DNA of 64,000 bases from Magnetospira sp. QH-2. GTDB lineage: Bacteria > Pseudomonadota > Alphaproteobacteria > Rhodospirillales > Magnetospiraceae. Shown piece after piece: positions 28,080-37,214 of the stretch (positions are counted from its first letter, which is position 1; each line of letters begins with the position of its first letter). The notes beneath the pieces are model-generated. The model worked only from the letters and a program-made list of their open reading frames with translations. It ran no database searches and was not told the origin of the DNA. The stretch is taken from assembly GCF_000968135.1 (NCBI RefSeq), contig NZ_FO538765.1:3112001-3176000 (forward strand), written 5' to 3'. The translations under genes and the position numbers were made by a program.

Positions 28080-31079
28080 ATGATGCGCAGACAGATCGCA
28101 AGCCTAGGCCTGACAGCCATTTTAGTTATTCAGTTGATCCTGGCGCCCTTGGCCCAGGCGGCGGACCAAAACAAATCGGTTGTCAAAACGATCAAAATCG
28201 ATCCAGGCGCCATTACCACAATCCAAACCAGTTCGGGCCTCGTAAACCTGAGTGACCTGAACAGCAAGTCGCAGCCGAAACTTGTGATCCAGTCCCCGGA
28301 GAAGCCCAGCGGGCCGATCTGTGGCGGCGCCAACCAGCCCCGTTGCGCCAAGAAACCCGCGAAATTCGCGTCCGCAGCGCTCGGCAAGTGCCCCACGGGC
28401 ACCTTCTTCGATATTGGCACCTGGCAATGCTGGAGCTGCCCGAAGGGGTTCAAGCGCACCGCCTGGGCAGTGGATTCCGCCAAGGCCTGTAGCAAGCCGA
28501 ACAAAAGTATCCGGGGCGAATTCATGGCCGCGTCGTTCGAAGGACCGGTCTGTCCCAAGGGTACCTTCTATGACGGCATCCGCGACGGTGAGTGTCGGAA
28601 ATGCCCGAAGGGATATAAGCGCTCGGCAGCCCATGTGGACGCCAAGAACGCCTGTTTCGTCCCTGCCCGCGAGGAGTTCAAGCGGATCACCAAACACCGC
28701 AAGGGCACCGGTCTCCTCGGAACCGATTGCCCGAAGGGCCAGTTTTGGGACGGGATCGACGGCTACTGCTATAGCTGCCCAAGTGGCTTCAATCGCACCG
28801 GTTATTCCGTCCGCGACGCCAAGGCTTGTTCCAGGCGCGTCAAGGAAAAGCAGGCCAAGGCCGAGCATGTGCAAAAAGGCACTTGCAGCCCGGGTGAGTT
28901 CCGGGACGCCACGTACCAACGGGACGGCGACGGAGGCACCTGCTGGACCTGTCCCAAGACCTCGGATCGGACGGTCTATGCCGTTCATGGTAAAAAAGCC
29001 TGTGAAAAGGGCGGCGGGCTTGAATTCAAGGATGCGACCAAGAAGGCCGACCTGACCTGCCCGGCCGGCCAGGCTTTCGATTTCATTGGCCTGAGCGCCA
29101 ACGACATCAAAACACGGCCCGAAACCAAAAAAATGAGCGGCCTCAAGCCCATTAAAAGCGGCACCTGTTGGAGCTGCGATAGCGGCTATGACCGGACCCT
29201 TTCGGGCGTCAAGAGCAAGGACGCCTGCGAAGCCAAGTCCATGGTCTGGTATTCCCAGCCGTATGAGGAGCCCGGCCTGTTCGGTCTCAAGGGCGCCGAG
29301 GATGTTCTGCTCGATATTACCAGGCGTCATCCGCAATTGATCGCGACCAGCATCGAGGAAACGGCGAAGGCCGCGTCGGAATCGAACAAGAAGCTCACCT
29401 ATGCCAAGGCCTTGAGCATGGAAACCGAGCTGTTCAGGACCACCCCTCACAAGAGCACGGCCGCCGCTGCCGCCGTTCTGGTGCGGGTCATGGCCGCCAT
29501 CGGGGAACCGAAACACGCCAGCGCAGCGGAAAAACAGCTTCTTAAGTCTTTCTCCGCTCACATTACCGCCAAGCGGACCCACGTCGCGGAAGATGCCTTG
29601 GCCGCCTATGAAGGCTGGAAAAAGGCGGATACCTATTGGCGAGCCAAGGGCAGCCGTGGCAACGGCCTGCAAACGATGTTGGATTACGGCACGGTTCCGC
29701 CGGATTACTCGACCGTCGCGATGATGAACTCCCTGGCCGTGGGGTCGGCTGGTACGGCCATCGGCATCGCCACCGGCTCCATCCCCATACTCGGGGACGT
29801 CTTGGGGGTGACCCTGGGGGCGGCGGGCAACGGTTTCGCCGACTTCAGCGACGCCGAATCGATCGTCAAATTCGGCGCCACCACGGCGGCGGAGCTGGCC
29901 TTGGGCAAGGCCATCGAATTCGCCATCGAATCCATGGCGAAGACGACCATCAAGACCTTGACCAGCCAGGCGGTGAAAAATGCCGGCTACCTGGCGGCCC
30001 ACCGCGCCGCCGGACACGTGGCCAAGGAGGCCGGGACGCGCATGCTGTCGCTGGCCGGAGGCGCGGGCCCGCAGATCATCATTTCCGCTGCCTTCATGAT
30101 TGGTCAGGTGGCTCTCGACCAGGTGTTCGAAATCGCCAACGCGAAACCCAAATTGCTCAATGCCATCGCCCATGCCAAGCGTAGTCCGAATCTGGCCCGA
30201 ATGGTCAAATCCGCGCAAGGCAATGGCGAATTGCTGGGGTATTGGAGTTTCCTAATCTCCACCGAAAAGAAACCCTCGGCCGCGTTCACCAAGGCCTTCG
30301 CTCCGGCGGCCGACTTGGCCACCAAGGCCATGGCTTCTTCGGATACCGCCAAGAAAAAGGCTACCAAAACAGCCCCGGCAAAGAAGATGGCCGCCAAATC
30401 CGCCGCGTCATTCAATGCCAACGGTAAGTGGCACAAGATGCCCGGTGCCGCCATCGATGTGGGGGCCGGACCAGCAGGCCGCGTTGTGGTGATTGGCAAG
30501 AAAGGCGGAGTCTTCCGTTGGAATGCCAAGAAAAACAATTGGGACAAGCTCCCCGGCACCCTGGCCCGCGTCGACGTGACGCCCCAGGGCAACCCGGTGG
30601 GCGTCAACGCCAAGGGTGAAATCTGGGCCTTGAACGGGGAAAAATGGACCAAGCTCCCCGGCGCCGCCAAGGATATCGGCGTCGGCGCCGATGGCACCAC
30701 TTGGGTCATCGGCACCAAGGCCGTCAATGGCGGGTTCGAGATTTTCCGCTGGAAAAAAGGCAAATTTTCCAAGGTGAAGGGCGCTGCCGTGCGCATTGAC
30801 GTGGACAGCAAAGGCAACGCCTGGGCGGTCTCCGACAATGGCAAGCTGTTCCATTACACCGGCAAGAATTGGAAGCACGAAGCCAAGGCCCCCAAGGCAC
30901 AGGATGTCGCCGTAGGCGCCAACGGTAGCCTGTTCCTGCTGGCCACCGACGGCACGCCCTACCGCAAGTCCGGCGGCAAATGGGTCAAGATGGGCGGCAA
31001 GGCCAATAACATCACCGCCGATGCCAATGGCACACCCTGGGTGATCAACAGCAAGATGGATATCTTCGCCTGGAAGTAA
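28080..31079 (+). CDS. Secreted Cys-repeat protein with C-terminal tectonin-like propeller
   Basis: About 999 aa, not assignable to a known family. A signal peptide (ASLGLTAILVIQLILAPLAQA) is followed by five repeats of about 40-60 aa over roughly residues 95-395. Each has the pattern CPxGxFxD, CWxCPxGxxRT and a final AC, with four Cys per repeat. The middle is helical, with long hydrophobic stretches (AVGSAGTAIGIATGSIPILG and AGPQIIISAAFMIGQVAL) that could insert into a membrane. An Ala/Lys-rich linker leads to six repeats like GKWHKMPGAAIDVGAG, as in tectonin-type beta-propellers. TTG 28068 opens the frame, but ATG 28080 or 28083 follows GGGGA. A secreted surface, adhesion or toxin-like role is possible. 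Confidence 0.8.
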   Translation: MMRRQIASLGLTAILVIQLILAPLAQAADQNKSVVKTIKIDPGAITTIQTSSGLVNLSDLNSKSQPKLVIQSPEKPSGPICGGANQPRCAKKPAKFASAALGKCPTGTFFDIGTWQCWSCPKGFKRTAWAVDSAKACSKPNKSIRGEFMAASFEGPVCPKGTFYDGIRDGECRKCPKGYKRSAAHVDAKNACFVPAREEFKRITKHRKGTGLLGTDCPKGQFWDGIDGYCYSCPSGFNRTGYSVRDAKACSRRVKEKQAKAEHVQKGTCSPGEFRDATYQRDGDGGTCWTCPKTSDRTVYAVHGKKACEKGGGLEFKDATKKADLTCPAGQAFDFIGLSANDIKTRPETKKMSGLKPIKSGTCWSCDSGYDRTLSGVKSKDACEAKSMVWYSQPYEEPGLFGLKGAEDVLLDITRRHPQLIATSIEETAKAASESNKKLTYAKALSMETELFRTTPHKSTAAAAAVLVRVMAAIGEPKHASAAEKQLLKSFSAHITAKRTHVAEDALAAYEGWKKADTYWRAKGSRGNGLQTMLDYGTVPPDYSTVAMMNSLAVGSAGTAIGIATGSIPILGDVLGVTLGAAGNGFADFSDAESIVKFGATTAAELALGKAIEFAIESMAKTTIKTLTSQAVKNAGYLAAHRAAGHVAKEAGTRMLSLAGGAGPQIIISAAFMIGQVALDQVFEIANAKPKLLNAIAHAKRSPNLARMVKSAQGNGELLGYWSFLISTEKKPSAAFTKAFAPAADLATKAMASSDTAKKKATKTAPAKKMAAKSAASFNANGKWHKMPGAAIDVGAGPAGRVVVIGKKGGVFRWNAKKNNWDKLPGTLARVDVTPQGNPVGVNAKGEIWALNGEKWTKLPGAAKDIGVGADGTTWVIGTKAVNGGFEIFRWKKGKFSKVKGAAVRIDVDSKGNAWAVSDNGKLFHYTGKNWKHEAKAPKAQDVAVGANGSLFLLATDGTPYRKSGGKWVKMGGKANNITADANGTPWVINSKMDIFAWK

Positions 31080-31098
31080 GATCCTTCCGACAGCAAAC

Positions 31099-31135
31099 GA
31101 AAAGCGCCGCCGGATCCCACCGGCGGCGCTTTTTC
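31099..31135. terminator. Strong bidirectional Rho-independent terminator
   Basis: An 11-bp stem AGCGCCGCCGG/CCGGCGGCGCT has a short loop and is flanked by A-rich sequence on the left and TTTTT on the right. It can therefore end the Cys-rich protein transcript (+) and the adenosyltransferase transcript (-). Confidence 0.93.
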
Positions 31136-31147
31136 TGTTCTGAGGCT

Positions 31148-31714
31148 TTATTCCGCCGTCTCGCCTGGTTTCCACAGGATATCGGCCTTGCCATTGTCGT
31201 TGAGATGCCGCGACAGCACGAACAATAGGTCCGACAGCCGATTGACATACTTCAAGGCCTCGGGATTGAGGTCTTCCACGGCGGCCAGTGACGTCATGCA
31301 CCGTTCGGCCCTTCGCACCACCGTGCGGGCGTAATGCAGGCGGGCGGCCGACGCGGCGCCGCCAGGCAACACGAAGCTGTTCAACGGCTCGAGCAGGGAA
31401 TTGTAGACGTCGATGTCGCGTTCCAGGGCCAGAACCTGATTTCCGGTGATGCGCAGGTGCTTGTCCTTGCCGTCCTTGGGGATCGGGGTGCAAAGATCAG
31501 CCCCCAGATCGAACAGCTCGTTTTGAATGCGGGCCATCAGGTGATCCACCTCGCCACCGGTATAAAGACGGGCCAGACCGATGATGGCGTTGGCCTCGTC
31601 AATAGTGCCGTAGGCCTCCACCCGCAGGTCGTGTTTATCCACCTTGGCGCCGTTGCCCAAGGCCGTGGTACCGTGATCGCCTGTCCGGGTATAGATCTTT
31701 GATAGCCAAACCAT
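31148..31714 (-). CDS. pduO: Cob(I)alamin adenosyltransferase, PduO type
   Basis: A 188-aa enzyme that transfers the adenosyl group of ATP to cob(I)alamin, making adenosylcobalamin. The N-terminal ATP motif is KIYTRTGDHGTTALGNG; the other motifs are VEAYGTIDEANA and the C-terminal VRRAERCMTSLA and LNRLSD-like (VNRLSDLLFVLSR). The cofactor is needed by ethylmalonyl-CoA mutase encoded nearby. It follows mcd on the same strand with about 100 nt spacing. ATG 31714 has GGGGAG upstream. Confidence 0.95.
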   Translation of the reverse strand: MVWLSKIYTRTGDHGTTALGNGAKVDKHDLRVEAYGTIDEANAIIGLARLYTGGEVDHLMARIQNELFDLGADLCTPIPKDGKDKHLRITGNQVLALERDIDVYNSLLEPLNSFVLPGGAASAARLHYARTVVRRAERCMTSLAAVEDLNPEALKYVNRLSDLLFVLSRHLNDNGKADILWKPGETAE

Positions 31715-31814
31715 GGTCCGCTCCCCTTGACGATGGTGGGTGCCTGCCGACTCGTCCGAGCCAGAAAGGCTTACCTCACCATTCTAAAGCACCGGGCCAT
31801 CGGGACAAAGAAGA

Positions 31815-33476
31815 TCAGCGCCCCGACAGCAGTCCTCGCGCGATGACCTGGGCTTGAATCTCCGCCGCGCCCTCGAACACATTGAGGATACGAGCGTCGC
31901 AGAGTACCCGGGAAATGGGGTATTCCATGGCATAGCCGTTGCCGCCGTGGATCTGCACCGCATTATCGGCATTGGCCCAGGCAACCCGGGCGGCGAGTAG
32001 CTTGGCCATGCCCGCCTCGATATCGCAGCGCTCATCGGAATCCTTGGCCCGAGCCGAGAAATAGCTGAGCTGGCGGGCAATCATGGTCTCCACCGCCATC
32101 CAGGCCAGCTTGCCATGCACCCGGGGGAAGGCATAAAGCGGCTTGCCGAACTGGATGCGTTCCTCGGCATAGCGCATGCCCATTTCCATGGCGCATTGGG
32201 CCACGCCCACGGCGCGGGCGGCGGTCTGAATGCGGGCGGATTCAAAGGTTTCCATGAGCTGTTTGAAGCCCTGGCCCTCCTCGCCACCGAGCAGACCATC
32301 GGCGGGAACCTTGAAACCGTCAAAGGCCAGTTCGTATTCCTTCATGCCGCGATAGCCCAGCACCTCGATCTCGGTGCCTTCCATGCCCTCGGCGGGGAAC
32401 GGGGCCTCTTCGCTGCCGCGTGGCTTTTCCGCCAGCAGCATGGACAGGCCGCGATAGCCCTTTTCGTCCGGGTTGGTGCGCACCAGCAGGGTCATCATGT
32501 CCGAGCGGGCGGCATGGGTGATCCAGGTCTTGTTGCCGGTGACCACGTAGTCGTCGCCGTCTTTGACCGCGCGGGTGCGCAAGGAAGCCAGATCGGAGCC
32601 GGTGTTGGGTTCGGTGAACACCGCTGTCGGCAGCAACTCGCCCGAGGCCAGCATCGGCAGGTATTTCTCTTTCTGTGCCTCAGTGCCACCCAGGCGAATC
32701 AGCTCGGCGGCAATCTCCGAGCGGGTGCCCAGCGAGCCGACGCCGATATAGCCCCGGGCCAGTTCCTCGGTGACCACGCACATGGCCATCTTGCCCATGT
32801 CCAGACCACCGAATTCCTCGGGGATGGTCAGACCGAACACGCCCAACTCGGCCATCTGCTCGACGATGGACATGGGGATCAGTTCGTCCTTCAGGTGCCA
32901 GTCATGGGCATGGGGCACCACCTGCTCCTCGGCGAAGCGGCGGAACTGGTCACGTACCATGTCCAGGGTCTCGTCGCCGAGGCCCGGGTTGCCGTAGTTG
33001 CCATGGGCGATCAGTTCGGCAATGCGTTGGGCGGCGGCGGCGGTGAAGCCGTGATCGCGCAACAAATGGGTCTGCGGGCATTGCAGCCGGAAACGCTCAC
33101 TGGCCTCGATCCCGAAGGTCGCCGGACGCACCACCTCGCCCTGACTCATGGGAATGCCACCGTAAAGCTGATGCAGGTATTCGGAGAAGGCAGCCTGCAG
33201 GATCAGTTGTTCCAGATCCCCAAAGGCGCCGTCGGCTTCCAACCGCTCGGCCCAATGATACATCTGCTCAAGTGCCTCGACGGTCGTCGCCAGCCAGGCA
33301 TATCCGTGGCAGGCCATCTGCTCCCGTTCGATCAATGCCGGGTCCAGCTTGCCGTTTTCACCAGTGACCATGGCAGCCACATGCTCGCGCACGGAGACTT
33401 CCACATCACGGGCGGTGCGCAGGGCCTTTTCACAGGTGGGCAGAAGCTCCCGTAGGATATGATTTTCGGTCGGCAT
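31815..33476 (-). CDS. mcd: (2S)-methylsuccinyl-CoA dehydrogenase
   Basis: An FAD acyl-CoA dehydrogenase that oxidises methylsuccinyl-CoA to mesaconyl-CoA. About 553 aa, longer than ordinary ACADs (about 380 aa) because of an N-terminal extension of about 150 residues, as in known Mcd proteins. Motifs include AVFTEPNTGSDLASLRTRAV, NKTWITHAARSD and the C-terminal GGNGYAMEYPISRVLCDARI. Identity rests on length and on linkage to ccr and ecm. Electrons would pass to EtfAB encoded nearby. ATG 33476 has AGGA upstream; ATG 33497 is the alternative. Confidence 0.92.
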   Translation of the reverse strand: MPTENHILRELLPTCEKALRTARDVEVSVREHVAAMVTGENGKLDPALIEREQMACHGYAWLATTVEALEQMYHWAERLEADGAFGDLEQLILQAAFSEYLHQLYGGIPMSQGEVVRPATFGIEASERFRLQCPQTHLLRDHGFTAAAAQRIAELIAHGNYGNPGLGDETLDMVRDQFRRFAEEQVVPHAHDWHLKDELIPMSIVEQMAELGVFGLTIPEEFGGLDMGKMAMCVVTEELARGYIGVGSLGTRSEIAAELIRLGGTEAQKEKYLPMLASGELLPTAVFTEPNTGSDLASLRTRAVKDGDDYVVTGNKTWITHAARSDMMTLLVRTNPDEKGYRGLSMLLAEKPRGSEEAPFPAEGMEGTEIEVLGYRGMKEYELAFDGFKVPADGLLGGEEGQGFKQLMETFESARIQTAARAVGVAQCAMEMGMRYAEERIQFGKPLYAFPRVHGKLAWMAVETMIARQLSYFSARAKDSDERCDIEAGMAKLLAARVAWANADNAVQIHGGNGYAMEYPISRVLCDARILNVFEGAAEIQAQVIARGLLSGR

Positions 33477-33556
33477 GATCCCGATTCCTTTCCCCATCGT
33501 CTGGGCAGCTCCATAAGAGCGGCCATCGAACGCTTTGATTATTGAAAGAGCCCGAA

Positions 33557-33587
33557 TCCCGGAAACGACAGGCCAGCCGTTCCCGGG
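33557..33587 (-). terminator. Hairpin downstream of ccr
   Basis: TCCCGGAAACG pairs with CGTTCCCGGGA with one mismatch. It lies just after the ccr stop on the minus strand but lacks a good T-run, so it may be an attenuator or an mRNA-stabilising hairpin before mcd. Confidence 0.4.
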
Positions 33588-33603
33588 ACCGGTAATAGAG
33601 GCA

Positions 33604-34887
33604 TCAATCGCCCGCGATGACGTCTTCCACGGTGCGGCGGCCGGGCTTTTTGGCCTGAACCAGCACGGCCATGTTGCCGGGCTTATGCTCGTTCTTGCGC
33701 ATCTTCACATGGGCAGCGGGGATGTCTTCCCAGGAATAGACATCTGACATACAGGGGTCGATGCGCCGCTCCAGCACCAGCTTGTTGGCCTGAGAGGCCT
33801 GTAGCAGGTTCGCGAAGTGACTGCCCTGGATCCGCTTCTGACGCATCCAGACGAAACGGGCGTCGAAGGTGATGTTGTAGCCGGTGGTACCGGCGCAGAA
33901 CACCACCATGCCGCCACGCTTGACGATGAAGGCCGAGACCGGGAAAGTCGCCTCGCCCGGGTGTTCAAAGACCATGTCCACATCGACGAATTTGGCGGTG
34001 TGTTCCCAAATCGCCTTACCGAACTTACGCACCTCTTTCATGTAGGGACCGAACTCGTCGCCACCCACGTCGGGCAGCCGTCCCCAGCAGTTGAAGTCCT
34101 TGCGGTTGATAACGCCCTTGGCGCCCAGGCCCATGACAAAGTCCCGCTTGTCCTCTTCGGAGATCACGCCGATGGCATTGGCGCCCGCGGTGGAGATCAA
34201 CTGAATGGCCATGGAACCGAGGCCACCCGAGGCGCCCCAGACCAAAACGTTCTGGCCGGGCTTCAAGGTGTGCGGCCGATGGCCGAACAGCATCCGATAG
34301 GCGGTGGCCAGGGTCAGGGTGTAGCAGGCGCTCTCTTCCCAGGTCAGGTGTTTCGGGCGCGCCATGCACTGCTGTGCCTGCACCCGGGTAAACTGGGCAA
34401 AGGATCCGTCGGGCGTTTCATAACCCCAGATTCTCTGGCTGGGCGAATACATGGGATCGCCGCCGTTACATTCCTCGTCATCACCGTCTGCCTGATTGCA
34501 ATGAACAACCACTTCGTCGCCCACCTTCCAGCGGGTGACCTTGGAGCCCACGGCCCAGACGATGCCCGAGGCATCGGACCCGGCGATGTGATAGTCGTCC
34601 TTATGTACGTCGAATACGGAGATCGGCACACCAAGGGAGGCCCAGACGCCGTTGTAGTTGACGCCCGCGGCCATTACCAGGATCAGCACGTCGTGGCTGT
34701 CGATCTCGGGAGTATCGACCACTTCCACCTGCATGGCCGTGTCCGGCTCACCATGGCGTTCGCGGCGGATCACCCAGCCATACATCTGCTTCGGCACGTG
34801 GCCGAGCGGCGGAATCTCACCGATTTCATACAGGTCTTTCTTCGGCTGGTTGGCCGTCGGATCCGGAATTTCCACTGCCTCGGTCAT
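33604..34887 (-). CDS. ccr: Crotonyl-CoA carboxylase/reductase
   Basis: A 427-aa NADPH-dependent reductive carboxylase that makes (2S)-ethylmalonyl-CoA from crotonyl-CoA and CO2, the defining step of the ethylmalonyl-CoA pathway. It is a zinc-independent MDR-family protein: NADPH loop VLVWGASGGLGSMAIQL, and the Ccr-typical GVWASLGVPISVFDVH and FEHPGEATFPVSAFIVKRGG. The frame extends to 35013, but ATG 34887 has GGGAG 7 nt upstream and starts MTEAVEIPDP. It is divergent from ecm across 202 nt. Confidence 0.97.
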   Translation of the reverse strand: MTEAVEIPDPTANQPKKDLYEIGEIPPLGHVPKQMYGWVIRRERHGEPDTAMQVEVVDTPEIDSHDVLILVMAAGVNYNGVWASLGVPISVFDVHKDDYHIAGSDASGIVWAVGSKVTRWKVGDEVVVHCNQADGDDEECNGGDPMYSPSQRIWGYETPDGSFAQFTRVQAQQCMARPKHLTWEESACYTLTLATAYRMLFGHRPHTLKPGQNVLVWGASGGLGSMAIQLISTAGANAIGVISEEDKRDFVMGLGAKGVINRKDFNCWGRLPDVGGDEFGPYMKEVRKFGKAIWEHTAKFVDVDMVFEHPGEATFPVSAFIVKRGGMVVFCAGTTGYNITFDARFVWMRQKRIQGSHFANLLQASQANKLVLERRIDPCMSDVYSWEDIPAAHVKMRKNEHKPGNMAVLVQAKKPGRRTVEDVIAGD

Positions 34888-34942
34888 TGGTTCTGCTCCC
34901 TTATCGCGGTCACTAAAGGCGCCCTTTGTGGAGGGTCGCGTG

Positions 34943-34995
34943 TTTGCACTGCACAAAAGTTTTACCGGTTTCGATCTTTCTTCGCAATGCACAAG
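34943..34995. promoter_or_regulatory. Two candidate operators TTYGCANTGCACAA between ccr and ecm
   Basis: TTTGCACTGCACAA (about 34943-34957) and TTCGCAATGCACAA (34981-34994) are about 38 nt apart in the divergent promoter region. A near-identical element lies upstream of etfB at 27694. Shared sites suggest one regulator for ccr, ecm and etfB-etfA-hbd. Confidence 0.5.
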
Positions 34996-35089
34996 ATGAT
35001 AGATTGGTGACAAATTTTCAGGGAATATGTAATTTTATTATATTTTCTGGTCATTTAATGGTGAATTCGAACCGAGGGAGGCCTCAAAA

Positions 35090-37102
35090 ATGGGCAAGAA
35101 TTTCGCAGATGCAGCAGGAAATGGTAACAAGAACGCCCAAAAAAAGGACCGTCCCTGGCTGATCCGCACCTATTCGGGCCATTCTTCGGCAGCGGCATCC
35201 AATGCCCTTTACCGAAAAAATCTTGAACGGGGCCAAACCGGCCTGTCGGTGGCCTTCGATTTACCCACGCAGACCGGCTACGACTCCGATCACCCGTTGG
35301 CGCGAGGCGAAGTGGGCAAGGTAGGCGTCCCCCTTTGTCACCTGGGGGACATGGAAACCCTGTTCGACGGTATTCCGCTGGACAAGATGAATACCTCCAT
35401 GACCATCAATGCCCCGGCGCCCTGGCTCTTGGCGCTTTATATCGCCACCGCGGAACGGCAAGGCGCCAGCCGTGGCGACCTAGCGGGCACGGTGCAGAAC
35501 GATCTGGTCAAGGAGTTCCTGTCCCGGGGCACCTATATCTTCCCGCCCAAGCCGTCCTTGAAGCTGATGACCGATATCATCGCCTTCACCTATCGGGAGA
35601 TTCCCAAGTGGAACCCCACCAACGTCTGCTCGTACCATTTACAAGAAGCAGGCGCGACGCCGGTGCAGGAAATGGCCTATGCCCTGGCCACCGCCATCGC
35701 CGTGCTGGATGCGGTGAAGGAGTCCGGTCAGGTCCCCGAAGAAGACTTTCCCAAGGCGCTGAGCCGGATCAGTTTCTTCGTCAACGCCGGAATCCGCTTT
35801 ATTACCGAGTTGTGCAAGATGCGGGCGTTCAACGAGCTTTGGGCGGAAATCGCCACCGAGCGCTATGGCGTCGAAGACGAGAAAATGCGCCGCTTCCGCT
35901 ATGGCGTACAGGTCAATTCCCTGGGCCTGACCGAACAGCAGCCGGAAAACAACGTCTATCGAATCCTTCTCGAGATGCTGTCGGTGGTGCTGTCCAAGAA
36001 CGCCCGCGCCCGCGCCGTGCAGCTCCCGGCCTGGAACGAGGCCCTGGGCCTGCCGCGCCCCTGGGACCAGCAATGGAGCCTGCGACTGCAACAGATCTTT
36101 GCCCATGAGACGGACCTGCTTGAATATGGCGACATCTTCGATGGCTCGCGGGAAATTGCCGAGCAGGTGGAGAAGCTGAAAATCGCCGCCCGGGCCGAAT
36201 TGGAAACCATTGCCGGGATGGGTGGCGCCATCGATGCCGTGGAAAGCGGCTATCTGAAGCGGGCTTTGGTACAGTCCAATGCCGTCCGACTGGCCGCCAT
36301 CGAATCCGGCGAGCAGAAGGTGGTCGGCGTGAACTGTTTCCAAGAAGGCGAGGAAAGCCCTCTGGTGGGCTCCGACGGCGGCTATATGTCCGTCGACCCG
36401 GCGGCCGAACAGGAACAGATCGAGCGGCTCAAGGCCTGGCGCGCCCAACGGGACGACGCCGCCGTGAAAGCCGCCCTAACCGAATTGAAAGCCGCCGCCA
36501 ATGAAGGTCGCAATATGGTCGAGCCTTCCATTACTTGTGCCCATGCGGGCGTGACCACCGGTGAATGGGGCGACGCCCTGCGCGACGTGTTCGGTGAATA
36601 CCGCGCCCCGACCGGAATCGCCAAGGCGCCGTCATCCCCCGACCGTTCCAGCGACGCCATGGAAGAAGTACGTGGCAAGGTCGCCGCCGCCGCCCAGCGG
36701 CTGGGCCGCCCGGTGAAAATCTTGGTGGGCAAGCCCGGCCTCGACGGCCATTCAAACGGTGCCGAACAGATCGCCCTGCGCGCCCGCGACGCCGGGATGG
36801 AAGTGGTCTATGAAGGCATTCGCCTGACCCCGGCCCGCATTGCCGAAACGGCGTTGGAGGAACAGGTGCATATTATCGGCCTGTCGATCCTGTCGGGCTC
36901 TCACAAGCCCCTGGTCACCGAGACCCTGGAACAGCTCCGGGCGGTGGACATGGCCAATGTGCCGGTGGTGGTCGGCGGCATCATCCCCCCCGAAGACGCC
37001 GAGGAAATGGTCGCTGCCGGTGTCGCCCGGGTCTACACGCCGAAAGACTTCGATCTGTCGACGATCATGGGGGATTTGGCGGATATGGCCGCGGAGCCTT
37101 GA
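35090..37102 (+). CDS. ecm: Ethylmalonyl-CoA mutase
   Basis: A 670-aa adenosylcobalamin-dependent mutase converting ethylmalonyl-CoA to methylsuccinyl-CoA. The N-terminal substrate TIM barrel (RTYSGHSSAAASNALYRKNL, FDLPTQTGYDSDHP) precedes a C-terminal B12 domain with the DxHxxG motif in GKPGLDGHSNGAEQ and ILSGSHKPLV. Single-chain length and linkage to ccr and mcd favour Ecm over methylmalonyl-CoA mutase. ATG 35090 follows GAGGGAGG. Confidence 0.96.
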   Translation: MGKNFADAAGNGNKNAQKKDRPWLIRTYSGHSSAAASNALYRKNLERGQTGLSVAFDLPTQTGYDSDHPLARGEVGKVGVPLCHLGDMETLFDGIPLDKMNTSMTINAPAPWLLALYIATAERQGASRGDLAGTVQNDLVKEFLSRGTYIFPPKPSLKLMTDIIAFTYREIPKWNPTNVCSYHLQEAGATPVQEMAYALATAIAVLDAVKESGQVPEEDFPKALSRISFFVNAGIRFITELCKMRAFNELWAEIATERYGVEDEKMRRFRYGVQVNSLGLTEQQPENNVYRILLEMLSVVLSKNARARAVQLPAWNEALGLPRPWDQQWSLRLQQIFAHETDLLEYGDIFDGSREIAEQVEKLKIAARAELETIAGMGGAIDAVESGYLKRALVQSNAVRLAAIESGEQKVVGVNCFQEGEESPLVGSDGGYMSVDPAAEQEQIERLKAWRAQRDDAAVKAALTELKAAANEGRNMVEPSITCAHAGVTTGEWGDALRDVFGEYRAPTGIAKAPSSPDRSSDAMEEVRGKVAAAAQRLGRPVKILVGKPGLDGHSNGAEQIALRARDAGMEVVYEGIRLTPARIAETALEEQVHIIGLSILSGSHKPLVTETLEQLRAVDMANVPVVVGGIIPPEDAEEMVAAGVARVYTPKDFDLSTIMGDLADMAAEP

Positions 37103-37214
37103 GGAAAACGACAAGCAACTCGGCAAGGGATCGCGCGAACCCCATGAAGTGGAAACGCAGGCTTCGACAGGCTCTATACGTAAGGGATCCCAAATAACCA
37201 CGCCATAGCCCGCC

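Noticed and set aside
28122-30218. 698-codon open frame antisense to the Cys-rich protein gene
   Set aside because: High-GC antisense shadow; the plus strand has signal peptide, repeats and a terminator in frame.
32115-35010. 446- and 397-codon plus-strand frames opposite mcd and ccr
   Set aside because: Shadows of recognised enzymes with correct motifs.
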